A stretch of DNA of 64,000 nt, from contig JACPUR010000018.1 of NCBI GenBank assembly GCA_016192135.1, forward strand, positions 1-64,000. The letters run 5' to 3'. Below, piece after piece: positions 24,189-33,480 of this stretch. Under the pieces are notes generated by a model. The model made no database searches and was not told the origin of the DNA. It worked only from the letters and a program-made list of their open reading frames with translations. The translations under genes and the position numbers were made by a program. Source of the stretch: Candidatus Tectomicrobia bacterium. GTDB lineage: Bacteria; UBA8248. Within the stretch, counting starts at the first letter, position 1. Each line of letters starts with the position of its first letter.

Positions 24189-24580
24189 AAAATCCAAGAG
24201 GCAGATGGGCGGAAGCTTTTCTGGTGGAGAGCCCCAGTGAAATCGAGGCCAAGTCCCACTTCGATCGGCTCTACTTCGAGGTCCTGGCGAGAAGAGAAAT
24301 GGCGGATGAGCTGCGGCGCTCCGCCGAGGAAACATACTTGGCCGCCGTGAATGAAGAGAGCGAGGCGGAGCAGTTTCGAATTGTGGCCCAGATGCTCGGG
24401 CCGGTCATGGTGCTTGCGGGGCTGTCGAGCAGCGACCCCACCGCAAATCACCGGCTACAAATGGACATCCGGGGCCGCCTCGCGGAAAGGAAGGGGACTC
24501 TGAGCGAGCAGGAAGTGAATGCCCTGGCAGCGGTGGCCTCGGAGGCCCAACGAGTTGCCAAGATGCTTTCGGCCGCCTGA
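24185..24580 (+). CDS. Prophage hypothetical protein
   Basis: 131 aa from GTG 24185, which overlaps the xis-like stop (GTGA). Strongly helical with many Glu and Arg (FEVLARREMADELRRSAEET). No recognised domain. Co-translated with xis-like and integrase genes. Confidence 0.5.
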   Translation: MKNPRGRWAEAFLVESPSEIEAKSHFDRLYFEVLARREMADELRRSAEETYLAAVNEESEAEQFRIVAQMLGPVMVLAGLSSSDPTANHRLQMDIRGRLAERKGTLSEQEVNALAAVASEAQRVAKMLSAA

Positions 24581-24592
24581 GAGGAGGATTCT

Positions 24593-25747
24593 ATGGGAGT
24601 AAAGCTCCGCGAACGGCCCCCCGGCTCCGGTGTCTGGTGGGTCTACGTCAACCACAAGCGCAAGAGATGGTCGAAAAAAGTGGGCGACAAGAAGGCCGCC
24701 CAAGAGGTGAAGCGCATCACCGAGGCTCAGCTTGCCCTGGGGCAGTTGCCATCGGGAGGACCCGATCAGATCCCGACCTTCAAGGAGTACGCTCAGGGCT
24801 GGGTGGAGAAGTACGGCGAGGTTATTCTGAGGCCGAGTACCCTCGACAATTACCGGCGCCATCTCAAAAACCACATCTACCCGAAGATCGGGGAAATGCC
24901 TCTCGACAAGGTTGAGAAGCGCCATGTCCGCGAACTCTTGGTAGAGCTGATGGCGGGCCACAAGAGCAAGAGCGCCCTTACAATACTGGGCCCGCTGCGC
25001 CGCATCCTGAGTTCAGCGGAAGAGGACGAGCTCATCAAGAAGAACCCAGCCCGGAACCTGGGAAGGGGAATCAATAAGGGGGAGAAATCAAAAGGGGCCG
25101 ACCCCTTCACCGAAGATGAGGCGGACAGATTCCTGGCCGCCCTCTTGGAGCACTTCCCAGAGTGGCACCCCTTCTACTTCACGGCCCTCCGTACCGGCGC
25201 CCGGGTGGGCGAGATCGCCGGGCTCAAGTGGGAGGACATCGATTTCCGAGCCCGGGCGATCACGATCCGGCGCACCTACAGCAAGCGCCGCCAGGGACCA
25301 CCCAAAACGGGAGAAGAACGCACCATTGACTTGAGCCAGGAGCTCGGCGTTGTCTTGACAGATCACCTCGAGGCCCAATTGAAAGCGGCCAGAGAAACGG
25401 GCAGGACGCCAGGGTGGGTGTTCGCCGATGCCGCCGGCCGACCAGTTGACTACGCGAAAGGCCGGGAGGTCTACGAGAAGGCCCTCAAGAGGGCTGGGGT
25501 CCGCTACCGGCCCCAGCACCAGATCCGGCACACCGTCGCATCCGTTCTTCTGAGCAAGGGCGTCCCCGTCCTGGCCGTCTCAAAGCTGCTGGGACATGCC
25601 TCCGCAAAGATGACCCTCGACACCTACGGTAAATGGCTGCCCCAGCCAGGCGGGCGAGTCGTGGACCGCCTGGACACCCCTACCGAAACAACCGAACGCG
25701 ACCCAGACGCAACCAACCTCGAAAAAGTGCCGTCCCTAGCCACCTGA
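24593..25747 (+). CDS. int: Tyrosine recombinase / phage integrase
   Basis: 384 aa with three domains: an N-terminal arm-binding AP2-like region (VWWVYVNHKRKRWSKKVGD), a SAM-like core-binding domain (residues about 62-155) and a catalytic domain. Active-site residues are visible: Arg204 (RTGARVGE), Lys238, His309 and Arg312 (HQIRH), His335 (LLGHAS) and Tyr345 (TLDTYGKW). It would recombine attP with attB. The stop codon lies inside the right 23-bp repeat, so integration recreates the end of this gene. Confidence 0.95.
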   Translation: MGVKLRERPPGSGVWWVYVNHKRKRWSKKVGDKKAAQEVKRITEAQLALGQLPSGGPDQIPTFKEYAQGWVEKYGEVILRPSTLDNYRRHLKNHIYPKIGEMPLDKVEKRHVRELLVELMAGHKSKSALTILGPLRRILSSAEEDELIKKNPARNLGRGINKGEKSKGADPFTEDEADRFLAALLEHFPEWHPFYFTALRTGARVGEIAGLKWEDIDFRARAITIRRTYSKRRQGPPKTGEERTIDLSQELGVVLTDHLEAQLKAARETGRTPGWVFADAAGRPVDYAKGREVYEKALKRAGVRYRPQHQIRHTVASVLLSKGVPVLAVSKLLGHASAKMTLDTYGKWLPQPGGRVVDRLDTPTETTERDPDATNLEKVPSLAT

Positions 25748-25762
25748 TCCCCTTCCAGACCG
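25740..25762 (+). repeat. attR, 23-bp direct repeat
   Basis: Identical to 9743-9765. The TGA stop of the integrase (25745-25747) is within it. To the right the chromosomal sequence resumes before the DUF971 gene. Confidence 0.88.
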
Positions 25763-25831
25763 AAAGGAGAAGGAGGCTGCTCGCTCAGGTGGGGCAGGCG
25801 GCGGGGCCGGCCTGGGGGGCGCGTTCGTCCT

Positions 25832-26188
25832 TCATCGGGATTTCTCCTCGGCCTCTAGGGATTCGCGGGCGCGGGCGGGGTCGATCTCGTACAAGTAGTC
25901 GAAGGAGTAGATGCCCATCTTGCAGCCGCCCCGCCAGGAGAACTGGATGGCGTAGCGGCCCACCATCTGGGCGTCGTCGAGCTGGGCGGGGCCGGTGGGC
26001 CCGGTGATGACCGCGAGCGGGTTGCGCTCGCGCTCGGCGCGCTTCTCGCGGCAGTTGGCGCAGGGGCACATGGCCATCAGGTAGTCGAAGCCGAAGACGG
26101 ACTTCCGCCCGCCGGCCCACTCGACCCGGAACTCGCGGCCGGCCTTGTCCACCGTCAGATCGACGGGCTTAGGGTATTCCTCGGGCAT
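25832..26188 (-). CDS. DUF971 (GBBH-like N-terminal domain) protein
   Basis: 118 aa, the full length of stand-alone DUF971 proteins. The domain resembles the N-terminal zinc-binding part of gamma-butyrobetaine hydroxylase. A Cys cluster, MCPCANC (residues about 40-46), and downstream GRYAIQFSWRGGCKMGIYSFDYL are the family hallmarks. In other bacteria such proteins occur with Mrp-type Fe-S carriers, though the role is unsettled. It is 42 bp downstream of the selenoprotein DsbA gene on the same strand. Confidence 0.88.
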   Translation of the reverse strand: MPEEYPKPVDLTVDKAGREFRVEWAGGRKSVFGFDYLMAMCPCANCREKRAERERNPLAVITGPTGPAQLDDAQMVGRYAIQFSWRGGCKMGIYSFDYLYEIDPARARESLEAEEKSR

Positions 26189-26230
26189 TTCCTGCCACCT
26201 TCCTTCCCGCAGTCTGCTCTTGGCGGCGGC

Positions 26231-26884
26231 CTACTTCTGCCCGGTGTACTTGGCGTACTTCTTCCGGGACTCCTCGGCCAGCCGGGCCGAGACGGGGGTC
26301 TTGATCTCGAGGAGGTAGGGCCGCTCGGCCGAGGTGGCGCGGACGGCGTCGAAGAGGCCCTCGTCGTCCTTCCCCTCCCAGTCCCCCGCCTCGAGCTTCA
26401 CGAAGGCCGGCTTCCCGCCGCCGAAGTAGAGGGTGGGGACGCCGAAGACGCCCTCGGCCGCCGCCTCCTCGTGGTCCTGGGCGATGAGCGGGATGGCCGC
26501 CCCGCTCTTCATGTCCTCCTCCCAGCGGGCCACGTCGAGACCCACCTCGGCGGCGATGTCGCGGAGGATGAGCTGGTTCGTGATGTCCTTCTTGTCCACG
26601 TGCTTGGCGCGGTGGAGGGCCAGGTGGTAGCGGGCGAACGCGTCCTCCCCCTGGAGCCCGGCGCACTTGGCCGCCTCGTGGGAGGGGATGTCGCGGCTGG
26701 GGAAGGTCTTGTCCTCCCACGCCTTCCACTCGGGGCCGCGCGCCTCGGCGAAGTTCATCTGCTCGAGGACGAACGCCTTGTAGGTCACCTTCAGGTCCTT
26801 GCGCTTCCTCTCAAGACGGGTGAGCCACTCCGTGGCCCGGTAGGCGTAGGGTCAAACGTAGCAGTTCCACATGGTCACGTTCAT
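26231..26884 (-). CDS. DsbA-family selenoprotein (FrnE-like), Sec at codon 11
   Basis: 217 aa if the in-frame TGA at 26854-26852 is read as selenocysteine. The usual gene model would begin only at 26788, after the active site. Reading from ATG 26884 (AAGGAG six bases upstream) gives MNVTMWNCYV-U-PYAYRATEW, which aligns with the CPWCY active site of DsbA/FrnE proteins. The body then continues with the FrnE-type helical insert and the cis-Pro loop GVPTLYFGG near residue 165. The second position of the motif is Ala, while a Cys stands three residues before the Sec (C8-x-x-U11). A SECIS-like hairpin follows at 26822-26838. Likely role: thiol-disulfide exchange. Alternative: a broken gene. Confidence 0.82.
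26822..26838 (-). promoter_or_regulatory. SECIS-like hairpin of DsbA selenoprotein 1
   Basis: Seven-base stem GGGCCAC/GTGGCTC with loop GGA, beginning 14 bases after the TGA and with its loop 21-23 bases after it. A G is in the first loop positions, as bacterial SECIS elements require. Confidence 0.6.
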
Positions 26885-27154
26885 CGCGCGCTCCTTTCGG
26901 GGGATGGCCCGCCCTGGATGCCCTTCCATTATGGCACAGGGGGATTTTTGCCCCAAGCTAAGGTAAAGGCCGCAAAGGTTACAGAATCACTCATGTAATT
27001 TTTCGTTAATATCACCTGCCTATATTGACAAATGCCCGAAAGGCTGGCATATTTTACCAGTATTTAAAAGCGAGTTAGTTTTAATTGAGCGGAATCATCT
27101 AAATTCATTCTATATCAATCGGTTGCAGCGGCCCATCCTAGCCCCGGAGCGGAC
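26885..27154. promoter_or_regulatory. AT-rich divergent control region
   Basis: The part from 26985 to 27120 is far richer in A/T than the surroundings. It separates the minus-strand selenoprotein gene from the plus-strand hemD-cobA-nir operon and carries a good promoter (27025-27053). No operator is recognised with confidence. Confidence 0.6.
27025..27053 (+). promoter_or_regulatory. Sigma-70 type promoter for hemD-cobA-nir operon
   Basis: Perfect -35 TTGACA (27025-27030), 17-bp spacer and -10 CATATT (27048-27053). Transcription would begin near 27060 and leave a leader of about 95 bases before ATG 27155. Confidence 0.6.
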
Positions 27155-27979
27155 ATGGGCATCCTCGCAGGGAAGACCGTGGTCATCACCGGCCAGCGCC
27201 GCGGCGCGGAGATGGCCGAGATGGTCCGCCGCCTGGGCGGGGAGCCCCGCCTCGTCCCGACCGTCAACCTGCGGTTCGAGGAGGCGAAGGAAGAGGCCGG
27301 GCGCCTCGCCCGCCTGGTGCTGGAGGGAGTGGACGCCGCCGTCTTCTACACCGGGGTGGGCGCGAGGGCCGTGGCCGCCGCCTCGGATCGGCTGGGCCGA
27401 AAGGAAGCCTTCCTGGACGCCCTGCGGAAGGCCTGGGTCCTCTCCCGGGGCCGGAAAGCCCTCCGCGCCCTGCGCGAGATCGGCCGCCCCCCCGACGCGG
27501 AAGCCGAGCCCGGCACCACCGAGGGCGTGATCGAAGCCCTCGCGGGCAGGGACTTGGACGGCCGCCGCGTCTGGGTCCAGACCCCCGGCGCCCTGCCCCG
27601 GGGCCTGGGCGAATACGTCGAGGCGCGCGGGGGCCGCCTGCTGCACGGCTCGCCCTATCGCTTCTTGCCCCCCGAGGACCCGGCCGCCCTCCAGTCCCTC
27701 ATCGAGGATCTGGCCGCCGGCCGGCCCGACGCCGCCACGTTCACCAGCCCTCCCGCCGTCCACAACCTCTTCCTCGCGGCGGACGACGCCGGCTGCGCCG
27801 AGGCGCTCGCCGAGGCGCTGGGAAGGAAGATCCTCACCGCGTCCATCGGCCCGGTCACCTCCGCCGCGCTCCGGGAGCACGGCGTGGAGCCGGGCGTCGA
27901 GTCGCCCACCCAGCGGATGGGCGATCTCCTCCACCAGGCCGCCGGCGCCCTGAGCGCCGCCCCAGCGAGGCCAAGCTGA
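27155..27979 (+). CDS. hemD: Uroporphyrinogen-III synthase
   Basis: 274 aa with the bilobal HemD fold: KTVVITGQRRGAEMAEMVRRLGG opens lobe 1, and FTSPPAVHNLF and ASIGPVTSAALREHGV are the lobe 2 signatures near residues 197 and 231. It closes hydroxymethylbilane to uroporphyrinogen III. It stands first in an operon with SUMT (3 bp away), the siroheme-dependent reductase and the chelatase, so its product feeds siroheme synthesis. Confidence 0.88.
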   Translation: MGILAGKTVVITGQRRGAEMAEMVRRLGGEPRLVPTVNLRFEEAKEEAGRLARLVLEGVDAAVFYTGVGARAVAAASDRLGRKEAFLDALRKAWVLSRGRKALRALREIGRPPDAEAEPGTTEGVIEALAGRDLDGRRVWVQTPGALPRGLGEYVEARGGRLLHGSPYRFLPPEDPAALQSLIEDLAAGRPDAATFTSPPAVHNLFLAADDAGCAEALAEALGRKILTASIGPVTSAALREHGVEPGVESPTQRMGDLLHQAAGALSAAPARPS

Positions 27980-27981
27980 AC

Positions 27982-28859
27982 ATGCCCAGAGACCTCTCCT
28001 TCTCCCCGGAGCCCTCCCTCGGGAAAGTCGCCATCGTCGGCGCGGGCCCGGGGGACCCCGACCTGCTCACCCTCCGCGCCGCCCGGCTCATCGGCCAGGC
28101 GGGGGCGGTGGTGCACGATCGCCTTCTCTCCCCGGAAATCCTCGATCTCTGCTCCGATGACTGCCGCGTGATCTACGCGGGGAAGTCGCCGGGGTGCCAC
28201 GCCCTCCGCCAGGAGGAGATCAACGATCTCCTCGTCTCGCTGGCCCGGGAGGGGCTCGACGTGGTGCGCCTGAAGGGGGGCGACCCCTTCGTCTTCGGCC
28301 GCGGGGGCGAGGAGGCCGAAGCCCTGGCCGCCGCGGGGATTCCCTATGAGGTCGTGCCGGGCGTCACCTCCGCCGTCGCGGCCCCGGCCTTCGCGGGCAT
28401 CCCGGTCACCCACCGGGGGCTCGCCGCCTCGGTCACTTTCGTCACCGCCCACGAGGACCCGGCCAAGGAATCGGGCCAGGTGGACTACGCCCACCTGGCC
28501 CGCGCCAAGGGCACCCTCGTCTTCCTGATGGGGGCGCGCGCCGTGGGCCGCATCGCCCGGAGCCTCCTCTCGAATGGCATGGCGGCCGCGACGCCCGTGG
28601 CCATCGTCGAGAACGGCTCGACCCCCCGCCAGCGCACCCTCCGCTGCCGCCTCGGGGAGGCGGCCCGCCTCGCCGAGCGCGAGGAGGTGGCCTCGCCCGC
28701 CGTGGTGGTGGTGGGGGAGGTGGCCGCCCTGGCCGATTCCCTCGCCTGGTTCCAGCCCGAGGCCGCCGCCGATATGCCCTGGTGCCGGCCCGTCCCCGAT
28801 CCCGAAACCGCTGCCGGCCGCGCCTCCGTGGCGCGGCCCGAAACCCACGTGAGGACGCC

Positions 28860-28863
<4 letters not shown>
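27982..28863 (+). CDS. cobA: Uroporphyrinogen-III C-methyltransferase (SUMT)
   Basis: 293 aa. It carries the SAM-binding opening VAIVGAGPGDPDLLTLRAAR, the VRLKGGDPFVFGRGGEEAEAL motif (about residue 95) and the VPGVTSAVAAPAFAGIPVTHRG motif. The enzyme methylates uroporphyrinogen III twice with SAM to precorrin-2, the branch point to siroheme and cobalamin. The stop overlaps the reductase ATG (ATGA). The last 40 residues are a variable tail. Confidence 0.93.
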
Positions 28864-30680
<1,817 letters not shown>

Positions 30681-30718
30681 TTGAGCGGGATATCGCAGCG
30701 CCGCCGGGAGAACGCCGG

Positions 30719-31120
30719 ATGAACCCATCCGAGCCCAGGCTCGCCGTCCTCCTCCTGGGCCACGGGAGCAAGGCCGAGGGGGCGAACGAGGCCATGCACC
30801 GGGTCGAGGCCGACCTCCGGGCCCAGCACCCGGGGTGGATCGTCGCCTCCGCCTTCCTGGAGATCAACCATCCCTCCATCCCCGAGGGCATCGACCTCTG
30901 CGCCCGGCGGGGGGCGGAGCGCATCATCCTCCTCCCCTACTTCCTGCATCTCGGGAACCACGTCGCCCAGGACCTCCCCCGCCTCATGGCCGAGGGCCAG
31001 GCCCGCCACCCCGGCCTCGAGATCACCCTGGGGCCTCACCTCGGCTACCACCCCAAGCTCGCCGAGATCGCCGAGGAGCGGCTGCGGGAGGCGATGGAGG
31101 GGGTCCACGCCAAGAGGTAG
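30719..31120 (+). CDS. sirB: Sirohydrochlorin chelatase, short CbiX/SirB type
   Basis: 133 aa, the size of small CbiX proteins. AVLLLGHGSKAEGANEAM is the N-terminal chelatase motif with the metal-binding His, and ERIILLPYFLHLGNHVAQDLP supplies the second His cluster. It inserts iron (or cobalt) into sirohydrochlorin. As the last gene of the operon, it completes siroheme for the reductase just upstream. Confidence 0.88.
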   Translation: MNPSEPRLAVLLLGHGSKAEGANEAMHRVEADLRAQHPGWIVASAFLEINHPSIPEGIDLCARRGAERIILLPYFLHLGNHVAQDLPRLMAEGQARHPGLEITLGPHLGYHPKLAEIAEERLREAMEGVHAKR

Positions 31121-31135
31121 GGGCCATTTCACGCC

Positions 31136-31210
31136 GTAGGGGCGTGTGGCATACGCCCCGGCCCAAGCCTGCCATTCATCCCTAGGGGCGGGTTTCAAAC
31201 CCGCCCCTGC
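31136..31210. repeat. GTAGGGGC-type palindromes
   Basis: Two copies, 31136-31160 (core GTGTGGCATACG) and 31182-31210 (core GGGTTTCAAACCC). The second core recurs at 33446-33474 and 60508-60536. Confidence 0.8.
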
Positions 31211-31222
31211 ATAACCACCACG

Positions 31223-31247
31223 GGCCGCGCGAGCGGCCTTTTCTTTT
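31223..31247 (+). terminator. Rho-independent terminator after the siroheme operon
   Basis: Stem GGCCGC/GCGGCC, loop GCGA, then TTTTCTTTT. A nearly identical hairpin and tail stand at 32274-32300, so the two flank the toxin-antitoxin genes. Confidence 0.75.
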
Positions 31248-31286
31248 GGGCCTTGCGGCCTATCCGCCAATGGCGTATGCTGACAC

Positions 31287-31604
31287 ATGCGCTTCATCGA
31301 GACGCCGGTCTTCACGAAGATCATCCTCGATCTCATGGACGACGAGGATTACCGTCGGCTCCAATTGGCCTTGCTATTCAGGCCCGAGCAGGGCGCCCTC
31401 ATCCGGGGCGGCGGCGGGCTCCGGAAGATCCGGTGGGGCGCGCGGGACGAAGGAAAGCGGGGCGGGGCTCGCGTCATCTATTTCTGGCACAAAGGGGAGG
31501 AGACGATTTACATGCTCCTCGCCTACTCGAAGCGCGACCAGGAAGACCTGACGCCCGCTCAACTAAAAATCCTGAGCCGCCTGGTGCGGGAGGAGTTCAA
31601 GTGA
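31287..31604 (+). CDS. higB: RelE/HigB-type toxin
   Basis: 105 aa with the RelE-superfamily HigB pattern: MRFIETPVFTKIILDLMDDED at the start, IRGGGGLRKIRWGARDEGKRGGARVIYFW in the core (basic residues for ribosome-bound mRNA cleavage) and a YMLLAYSKRDQEDLT-type helix near the end. Its stop overlaps the antitoxin GTG. Together they form a type II toxin-antitoxin pair of the higB-first order. Confidence 0.88.
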   Translation: MRFIETPVFTKIILDLMDDEDYRRLQLALLFRPEQGALIRGGGGLRKIRWGARDEGKRGGARVIYFWHKGEETIYMLLAYSKRDQEDLTPAQLKILSRLVREEFK

Positions 31605-31891
31605 GGACCCAGGAGTTCAACCAACTGGTCAAGAGCGTCAAGCAGGCGGGGAAAATCCGGCGCGGCAAGATGAAGGCCGGGCGCACCTTCTCCTTCCGGC
31701 CCGCCGACGTGAAGGCCATCCGGACCGGGCTCAAGAAATCCCAGGCTGAGTTCGCCCTGATGATCGGGGTGAGCGTCGCGACGCTCCAGAACTGGGAGCA
31801 GGGCCGCCGCCAGCCCGAGGGCCCGGCCCGCGCCCTCCTCAAGGTGGCGGCGGAGAACCCCAAGGCGGTCGAGCGGGCGCTGAGCGCGTAG
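31601..31891 (+). CDS. higA: HigA-type antitoxin, XRE helix-turn-helix
   Basis: 96 aa from GTG 31601 (GTGA overlap with the toxin). The Cro/CI helix-turn-helix, VKAIRTGLKKSQAEFALMIG and then VSVATLQNWEQGRRQPEGPA, is central. The N-terminus should wrap the toxin. It would repress its own promoter with the toxin bound. Confidence 0.88.
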   Translation: MRTQEFNQLVKSVKQAGKIRRGKMKAGRTFSFRPADVKAIRTGLKKSQAEFALMIGVSVATLQNWEQGRRQPEGPARALLKVAAENPKAVERALSA

Positions 31892-31908
31892 GCTGGCGGA
31901 GAGGTCGA

Positions 31909-32154
31909 ATGGCGGCGAGCCTGAAGTTCACATACGACCGCGACGCCGACATCCTCCACATCGACAAGCACTCCCCATACGCGGCGCAGGAGTCGGAGGA
32001 GCTGGGGGACGAGATCGTCGCGCGCCTCAACCCCGAGGCGGGCGAGGTCGAGAACCTCGAAATCCTCTTCTTCTCGACGCGGCTCCTGCGCAAGGACGCC
32101 TTCGAGCTCCCCGTCGCGGCCGACCTCCGGCTGCCGGGAAAGGACGGGGGCTGA
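31909..32154 (+). CDS. DUF2283 family protein
   Basis: 81 aa. KFTYDRDADILHIDKHSPYA and ELGDEIVARLNPEAGEVENLEI match DUF2283, small proteins found near toxin-antitoxin and mobile genes. Function unknown. It is 17 bp downstream of the antitoxin and probably in its transcript. Confidence 0.78.
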   Translation: MAASLKFTYDRDADILHIDKHSPYAAQESEELGDEIVARLNPEAGEVENLEILFFSTRLLRKDAFELPVAADLRLPGKDGG

Positions 32155-32170
32155 AAAGGGTTCCACCCAG

Positions 32171-32254
32171 TGTCATTCCGAGCGCAGCGAGAAATCTTCG
32201 CGCCTCGCTACGCGCGTAGATTCTTCACTCCATTGCGCTCCGTTCAGAATGACG
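32171..32254. repeat. TCATTCYGAGCG-type inverted repeat
   Basis: It begins TGTCATTCCGAGCGCAGCGA and ends with the inverted CCGTTCAGAATGACG. Between them are the mirrored AAATCTTCG/TAGATTCTTC halves. Related copies are at 35354, 37398, 39444 and 63883. Confidence 0.8.
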
Positions 32255-32273
32255 TCTTTTCCCTTAGTAACTT

Positions 32274-32300
32274 GGCCGCACGGGCGGCCTTTTCTTTTTT
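32274..32300 (+). terminator. Rho-independent terminator after the toxin-antitoxin operon
   Basis: Stem GGCCGC/GCGGCC, loop ACGG, followed by TTTTCTTTTTT. Copy-like to 31223-31247. Confidence 0.75.
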
Positions 32301-32357
32301 CTACACAACATGAAACAATGAAAAAACGATAAAGGTTCTGTCGTGGGAGCCGAACAC

Positions 32358-33182
32358 ATGGAATTACTATTAGCTTTCCTGATGGGAGTCACCTCATCTG
32401 CTGTTGTTGCCTACGTCGTCTATCGCAAACAGCGCCGTGAGTCACTCCAGGCGGAGGCTGCACTTCTTCAACGTCTTGCCGAACACGGTGAAGTCCTAGG
32501 CTTCGCGGCAGCTACTTCCCTACAAGCGGTAGGGTCTACCGAAAGACTGGAGCGCGACGTCTCCATTCTTCGTCGTCAAGTAACGACTGCTCTCGATTCG
32601 GGCGAGACGGTGCGGCGCGATCATGTCGATCTGGCGCGAGGCCTGCTTGCAAGTAATTTTTCGCTGGACGAACGTACACTCAAAGAGCTTCATAGCTTGC
32701 TACTGGGACGAGAACTTGACTACGCAGGGCAATTTCGTGACATCCTCGTAAGGGTTGGTGGATCGTCGCTAGAAACTGACGGCCTCGCATCTGTGCCTGA
32801 GCCAGATCAGGTACGGCAGCAACTTGCCGCGGTACTAGAAGCTTGGGCACAGGCAGTTATGGTGGCATCTGCTTTGCCGCCCAAGGAACGCCTCGATCAC
32901 ATTTTGCGTTTCCATATCGGATTACTACAGGTACATCCATTTTTTGACGGCAATGGACTTCTCGCTCGCGTACTTTTAGCAGTCCACACGGAAGAACATC
33001 TGGGCATTAGAGTCATGCTTCCAAGGCGTGACGCCGCCTATTTCCGCGCCTTACGTCAAGCCAGCCAAGGAAATTATGATGATCTCCTTCGTTACGTAAA
33101 AATAAAAATGGACGACGCGGTCCAACATCGGCTCCCAGCGGACGGAGCGCCGAGCGACCGCGCGGGAAAGGAGGCGTCATGA
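32358..33182 (+). CDS. Membrane-anchored Fic/DOC-domain protein, low GC, altered motif
   Basis: 274 aa from ATG 32358 (GGGAG upstream). A hydrophobic helix (residues 4-22) anchors the N-terminus, and a coiled-coil-like stretch follows (30-90). The Fic motif HPFFDGNGLLAR is at residues 193-204, with Leu in place of the usual Arg after GNG. Fic enzymes transfer AMP or other groups to proteins, and the missing Arg may alter substrate or activity. The DNA is visibly AT-richer than neighbouring genes until the last 60 bases, which suggests transfer. The stop overlaps the next gene (ATGA). Confidence 0.82.
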   Translation: MELLLAFLMGVTSSAVVAYVVYRKQRRESLQAEAALLQRLAEHGEVLGFAAATSLQAVGSTERLERDVSILRRQVTTALDSGETVRRDHVDLARGLLASNFSLDERTLKELHSLLLGRELDYAGQFRDILVRVGGSSLETDGLASVPEPDQVRQQLAAVLEAWAQAVMVASALPPKERLDHILRFHIGLLQVHPFFDGNGLLARVLLAVHTEEHLGIRVMLPRRDAAYFRALRQASQGNYDDLLRYVKIKMDDAVQHRLPADGAPSDRAGKEAS

Positions 33183-33442
33183 AGCGTAAAGGCCGCGCCC
33201 GGGCGGACGACCTGCGGGCCGAGTACGCGTTCGACTACGCCAAGGCGGTGCGCGGGAAGTACCACCGCCGCCTGCTGCGGGAAGGGGCGAACGTGGCCGT
33301 GCTGGAACCGGACGCGGCGGAGAAATTCCGCGATTCCGCCGCTGTCAACGACGCCCTGCGGTCGCTGCTTCAGGTGTCCGATTCGACCCGCCGCCTGACC
33401 GCGCGCCCCAAGCGAAAGGCGCGCAAGACGGATGCCGCTTAG
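33179..33442 (+). CDS. Small antitoxin-like protein
   Basis: 87 aa. The pattern DDLRAEYAFDYAKAVRGKYH...VAVLEPDAAEKFRDSAAVNDALRSLL is common in small bacterial proteins found next to toxin genes, and it is probably an antitoxin or its remnant. It is high-GC, unlike the Fic gene it overlaps by 4 bp. Confidence 0.65.
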   Translation: MKRKGRARADDLRAEYAFDYAKAVRGKYHRRLLREGANVAVLEPDAAEKFRDSAAVNDALRSLLQVSDSTRRLTARPKRKARKTDAA

Positions 33443-33445
33443 CCA

Positions 33446-33474
33446 GCAGGGGCGGGTTTGAAACCCGCCCCTAC
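33446..33474. repeat. GTAGGGGC-type palindrome
   Basis: A near-perfect palindrome AGGGGCGGGTTT-G-AAACCCGCCCCT between two convergent genes. It may also act as a terminator. Same core as 31182-31210. Confidence 0.85.
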
Positions 33475-33480
33475 ATTTTC

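Larger units (their letters stand above)
9743..25762 (+). mobile_element. Integrated prophage-like element, about 16 kb, without visible head genes
   Basis: The element is bounded by identical 23-bp direct repeats (9743-9765 and 25740-25762). It ends with a tyrosine integrase directly at the right repeat. Genes are almost all on the plus strand and tightly overlapping: replication initiator with iterons, HTH proteins, virion/tail proteins including a 1010-aa tape measure protein and an HK97 gp10-like protein, a two-helix membrane protein, a sigma-region-4-like protein, secreted proteins, RHH and HTH regulators. Terminase, portal, protease, major capsid and lysin genes are not recognised. It could be a decayed siphophage, a phage satellite or a tail-carrying element. 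Confidence 0.85.

Noticed and set aside
26985-27154. Cobalamin or other riboswitch before hemD-cobA
   Set aside because: The region is AT-rich and only about 95 bases from the predicted start, with no B12-box or strong secondary structure.
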